Shown piece after piece: positions 24,867-33,379 of a DNA stretch of 64,000 nt. Numbering within the stretch: position 1 is the first letter of the stretch; every line of letters begins with the position of its first letter. Below the pieces are notes generated by a model. The model was not told the DNA's origin, ran no database searches, and saw only the letters and a list, made by a program, of their open reading frames with translations. A program made the position numbers and the translations under genes. Source of the stretch: Actinoplanes lobatus (GTDB lineage: Bacteria; Actinomycetota; Actinomycetes; Mycobacteriales; Micromonosporaceae); assembly GCF_014205215.1 (NCBI RefSeq), contig NZ_JACHNC010000001.1, forward strand, positions 6,320,501-6,384,500, in the 5' to 3' direction.

Positions 24867-25172
24867 CTACTTCTTCAGGGATTCCTGGTAGAGATCCGCG
24901 TAGGTGGGGGAGTCCTTGATCAGTTCGTCGCAGAAGGCGGCGACGTCCCGGCCGGTGACCTTCAGGACCGGCTGGCCGGCTGCGGCGCCCTCCTCGAAGA
25001 AGTCGACGATGCCGGGGAGCAGTGGTCCGTCGGTGAGGTCGACGGGCCCGACCTTGAACAGGTAGCGCTGCATCTCCTGGTAGACGATCTGATAGTCCGG
25101 CGGGAGGGCCTTGACCCGGGCCATGTGCGCCCGCCACTGCCGCTTGCCCTCGATGAGGTCGTGAATGCCCAT
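24867..25172 (-). CDS. DUF1048-like protein, copy 2
   Basis: The 101-residue soluble helical protein begins MGIHDLIEGKRQWRAHMARVKALPPDYQIVYQEMQRYLF, matching the opening pattern of DUF1048 proteins, which accompany PadR regulators. No catalytic motif is visible. It starts one base after the stop of the related gene at 25174, so the two are translationally coupled. The two copies share the W-x-A/R...ALPxDxQxxxxE pattern but are only distantly similar, so they may form a heteromer; that is inference. Confidence 0.8.
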   Translation of the reverse strand: MGIHDLIEGKRQWRAHMARVKALPPDYQIVYQEMQRYLFKVGPVDLTDGPLLPGIVDFFEEGAAAGQPVLKVTGRDVAAFCDELIKDSPTYADLYQESLKK

Positions 25173-25173
25173 G

Positions 25174-25530
25174 TCAGCCTCCCAGCCTGGCCAGTTTGCG
25201 TGCGACGTTGCGGTTCAGCTGCTCGCGCCACCGGTCGCGTTGGGTCCGGGCGCCCTCGCCGCCGGCCAGGGCCGCGCAGAAGCCCGGGATGTCATCGCCG
25301 AGCACCTCGCGGGTGCTCTGCCCGTCGGCGGCGGCCTCCTCGAGCAGGCCGAGGGCGGCGTCGACGATCGGCAGCAGGTTGCGGCCGGAGAAGTTCGTGT
25401 AGGGCGCGAGACCGTTCGTGATCTCCTGCCACGCTGCCTGATGGTCGGCCGGTAGCGCCTGTGCCCGGGTTTCGAACGCCTGCCATTCCCGGGTGAGGTC
25501 GCTGCCGGTGACGGTTTCCCAGAAGCTCAT
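25174..25530 (-). CDS. DUF1048-like protein, copy 1
   Basis: The 118-residue protein starts at ATG 25530 (MSFWETVTGSDLTREWQAFETRAQALPADHQAAWQEI). It is helical, with no signal or membrane segment. Its start overlaps the PadR stop as ATGA, so it is made with the regulator. The basic C-terminus (RDRWREQLNRNVARKLARLGG) is longer than in copy 2. Role unknown; the family is usually encoded beside PadR genes. Confidence 0.8.
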   Translation of the reverse strand: MSFWETVTGSDLTREWQAFETRAQALPADHQAAWQEITNGLAPYTNFSGRNLLPIVDAALGLLEEAAADGQSTREVLGDDIPGFCAALAGGEGARTQRDRWREQLNRNVARKLARLGG

Positions 25531-25853
25531 CCGCGGGCCTCCTTGAGCCTGTCGATGCGTGCGGAGACGTACTCCCACTTGGACCAGAACGTGGCGAGTT
25601 CCCGGCGGCCGGCTTCGTTGAGTGTGTAGAACTTGCGCGGCGGGCCCACCTCGGATCGCCGTTTCGTGACCTGGACCAGGCCGTTGCGCTCCAGGCGGAG
25701 CAGGATGGTGTAGACGGTTCCGTCGATGACGTCGGTGAAGCCGAGGTCGTTGAGCCGGCGGGTGATGGCGTACCCGTAGGTCTCCTCGCCGGCGATGATC
25801 TCAAGGACGCAGCCTTCGAGGGTGCCTTTCAGCATCTCGGTCAGGTCCTCCAT
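25527..25853 (-). CDS. PadR family transcriptional regulator
   Basis: The 108-residue protein is the small PadR-s2 type: a winged helix with LKGTLEGCVLEIIAGEETYGYAITRRL, then VIDGTVYTILLRLERNGLV, and a short dimerisation helix at the end. It controls its own operon with the two DUF1048 genes. The likely operator, a GTACT-ACCA-AGTAC palindrome, lies 28-41 bases upstream. The gene is divergent from the TPR gene at 25983, with 129 bases between the two starts. Confidence 0.9.
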   Translation of the reverse strand: MEDLTEMLKGTLEGCVLEIIAGEETYGYAITRRLNDLGFTDVIDGTVYTILLRLERNGLVQVTKRRSEVGPPRKFYTLNEAGRRELATFWSKWEYVSARIDRLKEARG

Positions 25854-25880
25854 GGCGGCTCCTCTACGGGTCGGTACCTC

Positions 25881-25894
25881 GTACTACCAAGTAC
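25881..25894. promoter_or_regulatory. Candidate PadR operator
   Basis: GTACT-ACCA-AGTAC is a perfect 5-4-5 palindrome. On the complement it lies just downstream of a TATAGT -10 box (plus-strand ACTATA at 25896-25901), so the site would cover the start of transcription of padR. Confidence 0.55.
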
Positions 25895-25982
25895 CACTAT
25901 ACGGTAGCACCGAATACCGCGCGGCGCCCGCCGGGCCCTGTCCGTCAGGAATCAGGCGGAACCTCGTCAACGGAGTGGCCGC

Positions 25983-28157
25983 ATGAAACCGCAGACCGCA
26001 TTCGACTCCCTGCGTCAAGGGATCGAACGATACGTCGAGAAGGGTGATGCCGGCGGATTGCGGTCCGATGAGGCGAGGGCGGCGGCAGCGGTGCTGGCGA
26101 ACGCGTTTCCCCGGATCGAGGCGGACGGTCTACCGCTTCCGGTCTGCAAGATTCTGGCCACCTACCACTGGCTTGCCTTCTACGTCGATCACCGGCTGAC
26201 CGATGCCCAGCAGGCGGTACGGCTGTTCCATCACCTCGCCGAGATCGACATCGGCCACGTTCCACCCGAGTTGCACGTGCTTTTCCGCCGGGACGGCTCG
26301 GGGAACCGAGAGCCCGGGCAGATGCTCGCCGACGCCATCCGGATCCTCCAGATGATCGAACTCGTGCAGGCGCCGCACGCTCTCGACGAGGCGATCCGGC
26401 TGCTTCGGGCACTGGTCGCCGAGCACCTCGATCAGTTGCCGATGAAGACTCCGGCGCTGGCGAATCTCGGCATGGCGCTACTGAAGCGGCACGCCGGCAT
26501 CGATGATCTGGACGAGGCGATCCGGCATCTGAACGCCGCCCTGGAGCTCGGCGAGGTCGAACCGGAGGCGCACGCCGCCCTCCGCAACAACCTGGCCGTC
26601 GCTCTGAGCAACCGGTACCGGGCCACGGGCGAGGTGGCGGACCTGCAAGTGGCGCTCCAGCACTGCCGGGCGGCCGTGCTGGAGGTCGACGTCGTGTCGG
26701 GCGTGTTCCCGCGGTTGCTGGGCACGATCGCCGACCTCCTGCTCCAGAGGCACGCCATGCTGGGCGGCACCGATGATCTTCGGGAAGCGGCCCTCTGGCA
26801 GCGGTGGGGCCTGGGCGCGCGAGACAGCGACGATCTGAGCCAGGCGGGCATGCATGAGGCGCTGAATCGGGTGTGCCGTGTGCTCTACCGGCACAGCGGA
26901 TCCATCGCCGACCTCGACGAGGGCATCCGCGCCGGACAGGAGGCCCTGCGCTGTCAACCCGACGGTGGGGGTTCGGACAGCTGCCAGATCCTCACCGGCC
27001 TCGCCGAGGCGTTCCGGGAACGCCATCAGGCAACCGGTGAGCCCGCCGACCTGGCGAGCGCCGTCGGCCACTACCGGCACGCGCTGAAGCTGGTGGTGGG
27101 CGCTCACCTCACGGTCACGATCATGGTCGGCCTGGCGACGGGCCTCGCCGATCGCTTCGCGCGCTTCGGTGAGCCGGCGGATCTGGCGGATGCCATGCGG
27201 CTGTCGGCGTCGGCGATGGCCTTGAGCGCACAAACCGACCACGACCTCAGGAGCTTGGCGCTCGGGGCCCGTGCCCGGATCATGAGGGTCCACTTCGAGG
27301 TCACCGGCGACCTCGCCGTCCTCGACGAGTCGATCGCGATCCTGACCGCCGCCATCGAGGCGATGAAGGTGATCTCGCATCGCAGCGAACAGGAGCACGC
27401 GAGTCTCGGGATCGCCCTGCTGGCCCGGTACGGAGCGACGGGAGACATCCGGGATCTGGACCGTGCGGTCGAGGTGGCCGGCCAGGCGATGGACGCATCC
27501 GATCCGCAACGGACAGACACCGTCATCACGAAGTCGTATGTGGCGGAGGCGCTGCGTCTCCGCTTCCTGGCGACGGGATCGGACGAGGACATCACCAGGG
27601 CGGTCGAGTTGCTGGAGGAGATCGTCGACGTGCTGCCGCCATCGTTTCCGGGCCGGGCGGGCTACCTCGTCAATCTCGGTGTCACCCTGGAGCAGCGCGA
27701 CCTCGGCGCGTCTCTCGCCGCCTTCGCCGGCGCGTCCGGAACACGCACCGCACCCGCTTCCACCCGCCTGATCGCCGAGTCCCGGGCCGGGGAGCTCCTC
27801 ATGGGAGCCGACCGGCCGGCCGAGGCCGCCGAATCCTACCGGCGGGCGGTGGAACTGCTGTCGGTGGCGGCGTGGCGGGGTCTGGGCCGCCGGGGCGGCG
27901 AGGCGATGCTCGCCCGATGGAGCCATCTCGCGTCCGAGGCCGCCGCCACCCACCTCGGCGCGGCACCCCTGACGGCGATCCAGGTCCTGGAGCAGGGCCG
28001 CGGCGTCCTGTGGACGCAGTGGCTCGACATGAGAGGAGACCACGATCTCGTCCGGAGACGGGCGCCCGAACTCGGGCAGCGGCTGCTCGAGATCCGGTCC
28101 GCCCTGGACCGGTTGGACCGTGACCCGCTGTATCAGCCGGCGAGCCCGGCCCGGTAG
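25983..28157 (+). CDS. TPR protein, C-terminally truncated (expected CHAT domain missing)
   Basis: The 724-residue protein is almost entirely helical repeats of the type GDIRDLDRAVEVAGQAM, GEPADLASAVGHYRHAL and GEVADLQVALQHCRAAV, with about a dozen TPR-like units. Its end, ATHLGAAPLTAIQVLEQGRGVLWTQWLDMRGDHDLVRRRAPELGQRLLEIRSALDRLDRD, is the segment that in TPR-CHAT proteins leads into the CHAT caspase-like protease. Here the frame runs only 11 more codons into unrelated DNA and stops. The protease is therefore lost by a deletion at about 28132. ATG 25983 has GGAG eight bases upstream. CHAT proteins act in conflict and signalling; whether the repeat part alone still works is unknown. Confidence 0.8.
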   Translation: MKPQTAFDSLRQGIERYVEKGDAGGLRSDEARAAAAVLANAFPRIEADGLPLPVCKILATYHWLAFYVDHRLTDAQQAVRLFHHLAEIDIGHVPPELHVLFRRDGSGNREPGQMLADAIRILQMIELVQAPHALDEAIRLLRALVAEHLDQLPMKTPALANLGMALLKRHAGIDDLDEAIRHLNAALELGEVEPEAHAALRNNLAVALSNRYRATGEVADLQVALQHCRAAVLEVDVVSGVFPRLLGTIADLLLQRHAMLGGTDDLREAALWQRWGLGARDSDDLSQAGMHEALNRVCRVLYRHSGSIADLDEGIRAGQEALRCQPDGGGSDSCQILTGLAEAFRERHQATGEPADLASAVGHYRHALKLVVGAHLTVTIMVGLATGLADRFARFGEPADLADAMRLSASAMALSAQTDHDLRSLALGARARIMRVHFEVTGDLAVLDESIAILTAAIEAMKVISHRSEQEHASLGIALLARYGATGDIRDLDRAVEVAGQAMDASDPQRTDTVITKSYVAEALRLRFLATGSDEDITRAVELLEEIVDVLPPSFPGRAGYLVNLGVTLEQRDLGASLAAFAGASGTRTAPASTRLIAESRAGELLMGADRPAEAAESYRRAVELLSVAAWRGLGRRGGEAMLARWSHLASEAAATHLGAAPLTAIQVLEQGRGVLWTQWLDMRGDHDLVRRRAPELGQRLLEIRSALDRLDRDPLYQPASPAR

Positions 28158-28368
28158 GCGTAGACGGCCACCTGCACCCGGTTGGCCGGCCCGAGTTTGC
28201 CGAGCAGCGCGAGCACCTCGCATTCCCGCGGGGTAAGGACTCGCACGGCGGTCCGGGCGGTCAGCCGGTCTTGATGATCATGACGCGGCCGGCCGTGTGC
28301 CGTGCGCGGATCGACTCGGCCGCGGCCAGGCCGTCCATGCCGGGCATCCGGATGTCGAGAAGCGTCAC
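28133..28368 (-). pseudogene. Response regulator (NarL/LuxR type) remnant with internal deletions
   Basis: On the complement, 28368-28261 reads VTLLDIRMPGMDGLAAAESIRARH then stops, which is the phospho-acceptor region of a receiver domain. In another frame, about 28250-28133 reads VLTPRECEVLALL then jumps directly to a GKLGPANRVQVAVYAYRAGL end. In an intact protein some 30 residues of the recognition-helix region lie between these pieces, and about 70 receiver residues are also missing. There is at least one frameshift. The fragment's stop codon sits at the junction with the truncated TPR gene. Confidence 0.7.
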
Positions 28369-28371
28369 GAT

Positions 28372-28500
28372 TCATGCATTGTGTCCGTCTTCGGTCAGTT
28401 CCCACCAGCCCGGCTTGGTGCCCTGCTTGATGAGACCCTCTTTCGCCATCTGCATCCGCTCCCACTGAGGCGGGGCTGCGCGGATCTTGAGCGGACAGTA
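28372..28500 (-). pseudogene. C-terminal fragment of an unidentified gene
   Basis: The complement reads YCPLKIRAAPPQWERMQMAKEGL then IKQGTKPGWWELTEDG before a stop at 28372-28374. The phrase looks like the last part of a winged-helix or nuclease-associated domain, but I do not recognise it. There is no start codon with a ribosome site upstream before a stop. It abuts the response-regulator remnant within four bases, so the two were probably joined by deletion. Confidence 0.35.
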
Positions 28501-28543
28501 ACCTGACGCGGCTTACAGGTTTTTCACAGCAACAGAGGTGTAC

Positions 28544-29026
28544 ATGTCTCAGCCGCAGCCGCCGGCTCACCCATATCCGGATCCCGTCCAGTCGTACCCG
28601 CCCGCCGGTCCGGGCTTCGGGCAACAGCCCGTCGTCGCCTGCCGGATGTGCGGATCGGTGCCGGCGAAGAAGACCACCTTCCGCGGGCACCAGGGAATGA
28701 TCATCGTGATGCGGTTCCTCAGCGTCGAGGGGCCGTTCTGCCGGGACTGCGGTCTGGCCACGTACCGCCAGATGACGTCGAAGACCCTGGTGCAGGGCTG
28801 GTACGGCTACGGGTCGCTGGTGATCACGCCGATCACCGTTCTGATCAACCTGATCCGCCGCCGGCACGTCGCCGGGCTGGACGCGCCGCAGCCGAACCCG
28901 TACGGCCCCAGCCGGGAGCCGATGGACCCGGGCCCCCGCCTGCTCGAGCGCCCGATGACGTGGTTCGGCCTGACGATCGTCGCCGCCCTCATCGGGTTCG
29001 TGGTCTACGCCCTCTCGCAGGGCTGA
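28544..29026 (+). CDS. Zinc-ribbon membrane protein of unknown function
   Basis: The 160-residue protein opens with a Pro/Gln/Tyr-rich tail (PQPPAHPYPDPVQSYPP), then a four-Cys zinc ribbon (CRMCGSVPAKKTTFRG and FCRDCGLATY). Membrane-associated helices follow: YGSLVITPITVLINLI near residue 88-103 and WFGLTIVAALIGFVVYAL at the C-terminus. This layout is common in actinobacterial proteins annotated only as hypothetical. ATG 28544 has AGAGG four to five bases upstream. A terminator hairpin follows the stop. Confidence 0.8.
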   Translation: MSQPQPPAHPYPDPVQSYPPAGPGFGQQPVVACRMCGSVPAKKTTFRGHQGMIIVMRFLSVEGPFCRDCGLATYRQMTSKTLVQGWYGYGSLVITPITVLINLIRRRHVAGLDAPQPNPYGPSREPMDPGPRLLERPMTWFGLTIVAALIGFVVYALSQG

Positions 29027-29034
29027 TCCGCATC

Positions 29035-29064
29035 GGGGCCGCCGTGCAGGCAGACGGCGGCCCC
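29035..29064 (+). terminator. Hairpin terminator after the zinc-ribbon membrane gene
   Basis: GGGGCCGCCGT (29035-29045) pairs perfectly with ACGGCGGCCCC (29054-29064) around an eight-base loop, nine bases past the stop codon. Confidence 0.75.
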
Positions 29065-29107
29065 GGCGCCGATCGACGACCGGGCGCACACTGGCAGGAT
29101 GGGGCGG

Positions 29108-29905
29108 ATGGTGATTCGCGGTGCTCTGGGCGTACTCCTCTGTCTGGTTTTGATCCTGATCATCGTGTGGACCGCGCAGCGCAGGCTGATCTACTTCCCG
29201 GACCGTGGGCGGCCGCCGCTCGCGGCGGGCGCGCGCGAGGTCACCTTGCGCGCCGCGGATGGGCTGCGGCTCACCGCGTGGCTTTTCGAACCCCTTCCCG
29301 GTACGCCGAAGCGAGCCGTTTCCGTGCTGGTCACACCGGGCAACGGGGGAAACCGGGCGGGCCGGGCGCCGCTGGCCGCCGCCCTGACCGCCCGGGGCCT
29401 GACCGTGCTGCTGCTCGACTACCGCGGCTACGGCGGCAACCCGGGTAGCCCGTCGGAGTCCGGCCTGGCCCTGGACGCCGACGCCGCCCACGCCTACCTG
29501 ACCGAGATCGGTCATCCGATCCTCTACTACGGAGAGAGTCTCGGCGCCGCTGTGGCGACCGCCCTGGCGATCCGTCATCCACCGGCCGGGCTGCTGCTGC
29601 GTTCCCCGTTCACCGACCTGGCCGCCGCCGGAAGCGCCCACTACCCGGTCCTGCCGGTCGGCCTGCTGCTGCGCGACCGTTTCCCGGTGGCGTCGCTGAT
29701 CTCGCGGGTGACCGCCCCGACCGCGGTCGTCTACGGCACCGCGGACCAGGTGGTGCCGCCGGAGCAGAGCCGGGCCGTGGCCGGGGCCGCCGCCAACCTG
29801 ACCCACCTGGCCGTGGTCGACGGCGCCGACCACAACGATCGCGTCCTGCTGGACGGCCCCCAGCTGATCGACGCCGTCGTCGCCCTCACCGCCGGTCAGA
29901 GGTAG
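29108..29905 (+). CDS. Membrane-anchored alpha/beta hydrolase
   Basis: The 265-residue protein has an N-terminal hydrophobic anchor (GVLLCLVLILIIVWTA). The hydrolase core shows the oxyanion region VTPGNGGNRAG, the nucleophile elbow YYGESLGAAVA, the acid GTADQVVPPEQS and the catalytic histidine in VDGADHNDRVL. These are the catalytic triad of the BEM46/YqkD-like group of esterase-type hydrolases, facing the outside or periplasm-like space. Substrate is unknown. ATG 29108 is chosen over ATG 29099 because of spacing to AGGA; three residues differ. Its end overlaps the convergent SDR gene by ten bases. Confidence 0.85.
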   Translation: MVIRGALGVLLCLVLILIIVWTAQRRLIYFPDRGRPPLAAGAREVTLRAADGLRLTAWLFEPLPGTPKRAVSVLVTPGNGGNRAGRAPLAAALTARGLTVLLLDYRGYGGNPGSPSESGLALDADAAHAYLTEIGHPILYYGESLGAAVATALAIRHPPAGLLLRSPFTDLAAAGSAHYPVLPVGLLLRDRFPVASLISRVTAPTAVVYGTADQVVPPEQSRAVAGAAANLTHLAVVDGADHNDRVLLDGPQLIDAVVALTAGQR

Positions 29906-30801
29906 TTGACGCCGGTCAGTTCCTCGGCCGCTGTCCAGAGCCGTTTGCCGACGGCTGGATCGGCCGCCTCCCGGCTGATTCGGGCTTCGGTGACCGGGCC
30001 GCGCGTTTCCCAGAGCCGGGACGGGCCGAAGAACTGGCCGCCCCGCACACCGGGCCCGGTCGCGGCGCGCAACTGCGGTAGCGCGCCCTGCTCCACCGAC
30101 TGGGTGGCCGCCAGGCCGGCCCACGCGATCAACTGCCCGAGCCGGCCACGGTGCTCCCAGGCCCGTGGAGTCAGATTGGTGCGGGTCAGACCGGGATGGG
30201 CCAGCGCGCTGACGATCGGCGAGCCGGCGGCGCGCAGGCGGCGGTCCAGTTCGATGCCGAAAACCGTGGTGGCGAGCTTGGACCGGCCGTAGGCGCGAGC
30301 CGCCCGGTAGTCACGCTCGAACATGAGGTCGTCGAAGTCGAGATGCGCGTTCTTGTGGGTGATCGAACTGAGACTGACCACCCGGGATTTCCGCGCCGCG
30401 GCCAGGTTGGCGAGCAGCAGGCCGGTCAGCGCGAAATGGCCCAGCATGTTGGTGGCGAGTTGCCGCTCGAAACCGTCGGTGGAGACGCGGCGCGGACCGA
30501 GCAGCACCACGCCGGCGTTGTTGATCAGCACGTCGATCGCCGGATGGTCGGCGGCCAGCTTCGCCGCGAACGCGCGTACCGAAGCGAGCGAGGCCAGGTC
30601 CACCTCGCGCACCTCGACGTCGCCGCCGATCCGGTGGGCGGCCTCCTCGCCGGCCGCGGTGTCGCGGACGGCGAGCACCACGCGGGCGCCGTGGCGGGCC
30701 AGTTCGGTGGCGGTGACCAGGCCGAGGCCCGAGTTCGCGCCGGTCACGACGGCGACCCGGCCCCGCTGGTCGGGAATGCGGTCGGCGGTCCATCCGGTCA
30801 T
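29896..30801 (-). CDS. Short-chain dehydrogenase/reductase (retinol dehydrogenase-like)
   Basis: The 301-residue enzyme has the Rossmann motif TGANSGLGLVTA near residue 20, NNAG near 92, the catalytic Ser in VVSLSSITH and YGRSK for the Tyr-x-x-x-Lys pair (here as AYGRSKLATTVFG). It uses NAD(P)H to reduce or oxidise an unknown alcohol or carbonyl. ATG 30801 has AGGAG seven bases upstream. It is divergent from the MmyB-type regulator at 30933, a very common pairing in actinomycetes in which the regulator controls the SDR. The open frame upstream of 30801 is not coding. Confidence 0.9.
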   Translation of the reverse strand: MTGWTADRIPDQRGRVAVVTGANSGLGLVTATELARHGARVVLAVRDTAAGEEAAHRIGGDVEVREVDLASLASVRAFAAKLAADHPAIDVLINNAGVVLLGPRRVSTDGFERQLATNMLGHFALTGLLLANLAAARKSRVVSLSSITHKNAHLDFDDLMFERDYRAARAYGRSKLATTVFGIELDRRLRAAGSPIVSALAHPGLTRTNLTPRAWEHRGRLGQLIAWAGLAATQSVEQGALPQLRAATGPGVRGGQFFGPSRLWETRGPVTEARISREAADPAVGKRLWTAAEELTGVNYL

Positions 30802-30932
30802 CAGGTGCTCCTGGGATCGTCGGGGCGGTAGACCGACGACGCTAGGAGCGACGCGAGCCGGTTCGGTCGTACTCGGTTGCCTGGGAATGTGGGACCTACC
30901 TTGGGCGCCCGGCGAGGCGGCACACTTGCGGC

Positions 30933-31790
30933 ATGACCCATCCGTACGCCCGGGAGCTCGGTGACTTCCTGCGTGCCCGGCGCAGCCGACTGCATCCACA
31001 CGACGTCGGCCTGGAGCCGGGTGGCCGGCGCAAGGTCACCGGCCTGCGACGTGAGGAACTGGCCCTGCTCGCCGGGCTGAGCACCGACTACTACCAGCGG
31101 ATGGAACAGGGCCGGGAGGTGCGCCCGTCCGACGACGTCCTGGACGCGCTCGCCGCCGCGCTCGGCCTCGACGACGAGGAACGCCGGCACCTGTTCACCC
31201 TGGCCCGCGCCGCCCGCCGGCCGATGCCCGCCCGGATGGACCAGGAGCCGGAAAAGGTCCCCGACACAACGCGGCGACTGCTGCGGGTGATGGACACGCC
31301 GGCGGTCGTGCTCGGCCGGCACCTCGATCTGCTCGACTGGAACCCGATGGCGCAGGCGCTGCTCGGCGACCCGGACGCCTACCCGCCCGACCGGCTCAAC
31401 ATGCTCCTGCTGATGTTCGACGACACGCTGACCGGCGAGCGAAGCTGCCCGGACTGGGAGCGCCAGGCCCTGGACTACATCGGCATGATGCGCACCGCCG
31501 TCGCCACCGACCCGACCCATCCTCGCGCCACCGCGATCGTCGGTGAGCTGAGCATCCGCAGCGCCGAGTTCCGGCGGCTGTGGGCCCGGCACGACGTCCG
31601 CGCGTCGGTCAGCGGCACCAAGACCTTCCGGGTGCCCGAGGTCGGCGACATCGTCCTGGACTGGGACACCTATCCGTTGCCCGGCAACCCCGGCCCGATC
31701 ATGCTGGTCTTCACCGCCGAGACGGGCAGCGCCGACGCGGACCGGCTGCGGCTCCTGGCGTCGTTGCACGCGACCCGCTTGATCAGCTGA
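30933..31790 (+). CDS. MmyB-type helix-turn-helix regulator
   Basis: The 285-residue protein has an XRE helix-turn-helix at about 10-75 with TGLRREELALLAGLSTDYYQRMEQGRE. The C-terminal MmyB ligand-binding PAS-like domain covers about 105-280 (VVLGRHLDLLDWNPMAQALLGD and DIVLDWDTYPLPGNPGP). Such regulators repress a divergent oxidoreductase and respond to a small hydrophobic ligand. The 131-base gap to the SDR start holds both promoters; I see only weak palindromes (TGGGA repeats near 30877) and no clear operator. Confidence 0.9.
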   Translation: MTHPYARELGDFLRARRSRLHPHDVGLEPGGRRKVTGLRREELALLAGLSTDYYQRMEQGREVRPSDDVLDALAAALGLDDEERRHLFTLARAARRPMPARMDQEPEKVPDTTRRLLRVMDTPAVVLGRHLDLLDWNPMAQALLGDPDAYPPDRLNMLLLMFDDTLTGERSCPDWERQALDYIGMMRTAVATDPTHPRATAIVGELSIRSAEFRRLWARHDVRASVSGTKTFRVPEVGDIVLDWDTYPLPGNPGPIMLVFTAETGSADADRLRLLASLHATRLIS

Positions 31791-31850
31791 AGACCTATGC
31801 CGCGGTGAGGCCCGCCGTCACGGCCGGAGGACGACTGGCCGCCAAACTTT

Positions 31851-33059
31851 TCACAGCAGGCGTTTCACCTGGGTGAGAGCGTTCCGGACCATCTTGTACG
31901 TGTCCTCGCGCCGCCGGTCGGCCGGTGGCAGCACGTCACCGCCGTCCAGGGTGCGGCTCGCCGCGAGCAGCAGTCCCGCGGCCGCGCCGGCGGCCTGCCG
32001 GGCCGACGCGCGCCGGGACTGGGTGCGTTTCTCCACGCGGGAGGTCAGCCGGTCGATCTCGCCGCGCAGCCCGGCCTGCTCCTTGCGGTACCTGTCCGCC
32101 CGCATCTGCGCGAAGAACCCGAGTGCCGACCCGGGCGTCCGCCGTTCGTGGCCGGCGGCGTTGCACGCCCGCACCTGACCGTCGAGGGTGTAGGTGAACA
32201 GTGCGATCCCGGTGGCGTTCGCCCACTCCAGAGCCGCGGGCGTGTAACCGGAGCGGCTGTAGAAGAACGCGGTCGCGGCGGCCGCCTGGGCCACCCCGAA
32301 CAGGTCCCGCAGCGACGGCTGACCGACCGGCTTGGCCCAGTGCTTGACCTGCGCCACCACACCGGTCGCCACCACGTCCACGCCACCGTCGGCGCCGCCC
32401 GCGGTGGTCCGCGCGTCGTGGAAGCCGAGCTCCCGGAGATGCCGCACGGCCAGTTCCTCGGCGGCCCGCCAGTCGGCGGCCGGCTTCGCAGTGGCCTGCC
32501 AGTCGGCGGCCGGCTTCGCGGCGGCCTGCCAGGCACCGGCCGGTTCCGCAGCGGCCCGCCAGGCACCGGCCGGTTTCTCGGCGGCCTGCCAGCCGTTGGC
32601 CGGCTTCTTGGCCTGCCAGTCGCCGGCCGGGCTCTCGGCGGGCCGCCATTCGCCGACGATCGGATCCTCGGCCACCGCGAACGCCCGGGACAGGCCGGCG
32701 AGCGCCCGCTCGCGTACGTCGGAGATGTCGAAACGCCCGGTGCGGCTCTCCAGCACCACGGTCGGGCCGGCACTGAACCGGACGGCCTCGACCGGCTGGT
32801 CGAGCCGGACCGGACTGGTCTGCCGCGCGGCGTGCCCCATGTCGGAGAAGAACCCGACCGCGACCACGATGACCCGGCCGTCGGCGACGGCGATGACCAC
32901 CGCGTCCCGCCCGTGCCGGCCCCGGGCCAGCGCGTTCACCCGTCGTGCCTTGCCGAGCGCCGCCAGCACCGCCGGACTGTCCGTCACATCCTTGCAGCCG
33001 GAATCGGGGTACACGGAAGCGGTCCGGCGATCCAGCGACAGCAATCCTCCCAGTGCCAC
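31851..33059 (-). CDS. Mrr-type restriction endonuclease-like protein with a Trp-repeat linker
   Basis: The 402-residue protein has an N-terminal domain of unknown type (1-130), a linker of seven Trp-led repeats of about ten residues (W138 to W197, e.g. WQAAAKPAAD), and a Mrr_cat nuclease domain at about 198-300. The nuclease core can be seen as EELAVRHLRELGFHDARTT, GGVDVV (Asp 228) and AQVKHW (Gln 237, Lys 239), the D-(E/Q)xK pattern. A basic coiled-coil-like tail follows (GLRGEIDRLTSRVEKRTQSRR). Such domains cut modified or foreign DNA. GTG 33059 is taken as start, with a poor ribosome site, so the start is uncertain. It stands alone, convergent with the MmyB-type gene. Confidence 0.8.
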   Translation of the reverse strand: MALGGLLSLDRRTASVYPDSGCKDVTDSPAVLAALGKARRVNALARGRHGRDAVVIAVADGRVIVVAVGFFSDMGHAARQTSPVRLDQPVEAVRFSAGPTVVLESRTGRFDISDVRERALAGLSRAFAVAEDPIVGEWRPAESPAGDWQAKKPANGWQAAEKPAGAWRAAAEPAGAWQAAAKPAADWQATAKPAADWRAAEELAVRHLRELGFHDARTTAGGADGGVDVVATGVVAQVKHWAKPVGQPSLRDLFGVAQAAAATAFFYSRSGYTPAALEWANATGIALFTYTLDGQVRACNAAGHERRTPGSALGFFAQMRADRYRKEQAGLRGEIDRLTSRVEKRTQSRRASARQAAGAAAGLLLAASRTLDGGDVLPPADRRREDTYKMVRNALTQVKRLL

Positions 33060-33154
33060 CGCGTAGTTCTATCGCGGCGGCCCGGACACCGGCATCCGCC
33101 GACCCGGCGATGATCCCGTTGGCTTCTCCGTCAAGATCCACCTATGGTGGTCTG

Positions 33155-33379
33155 ATGCCGGCAGCGACAGTGCGTCCGCTCGCCGCCACCGTGGTGGCGG
33201 CCGTTCGTGCTGTCCACCGGCCGATGGCCACGACGGCGACCAACGGGCTGCCCCGCCCGGTGACCGCCGGTCGTGGCCCACCGGCGGATCCGCATCCTCG
33301 ATCCGCCGCCAGGGCGAAGCTCATCAGCTTCGGCCCTTTTTCTTTTTCCGGCTCATTCATCGAACAGGAGCGACCATGA
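33155..33379 (+). CDS. Possible small leaderless ORF upstream of the DksA-like gene
   Basis: The frame from ATG 33155 encodes 74 residues and ends in a four-base ATGA overlap with the DksA-like start. A TATGGT hexamer (33143-33148) lies six bases before the ATG, as at other leaderless starts in this window. The peptide is basic and Ala/Pro-rich at the start and has no known domain. Codon bias in its last third is weak. If not a gene, the 316-base gap 33060-33375 holds only promoters for the flanking genes. Confidence 0.3.
   Translation: MPAATVRPLAATVVAAVRAVHRPMATTATNGLPRPVTAGRGPPADPHPRSAARAKLISFGPFSFSGSFIEQERP

Noticed and set aside
32459..32648. The short repeats in the Mrr-type gene as a CRISPR array
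   Set aside because: They are in frame, encode a regular Trp-Ala-Lys-Pro decapeptide and lack spacers.
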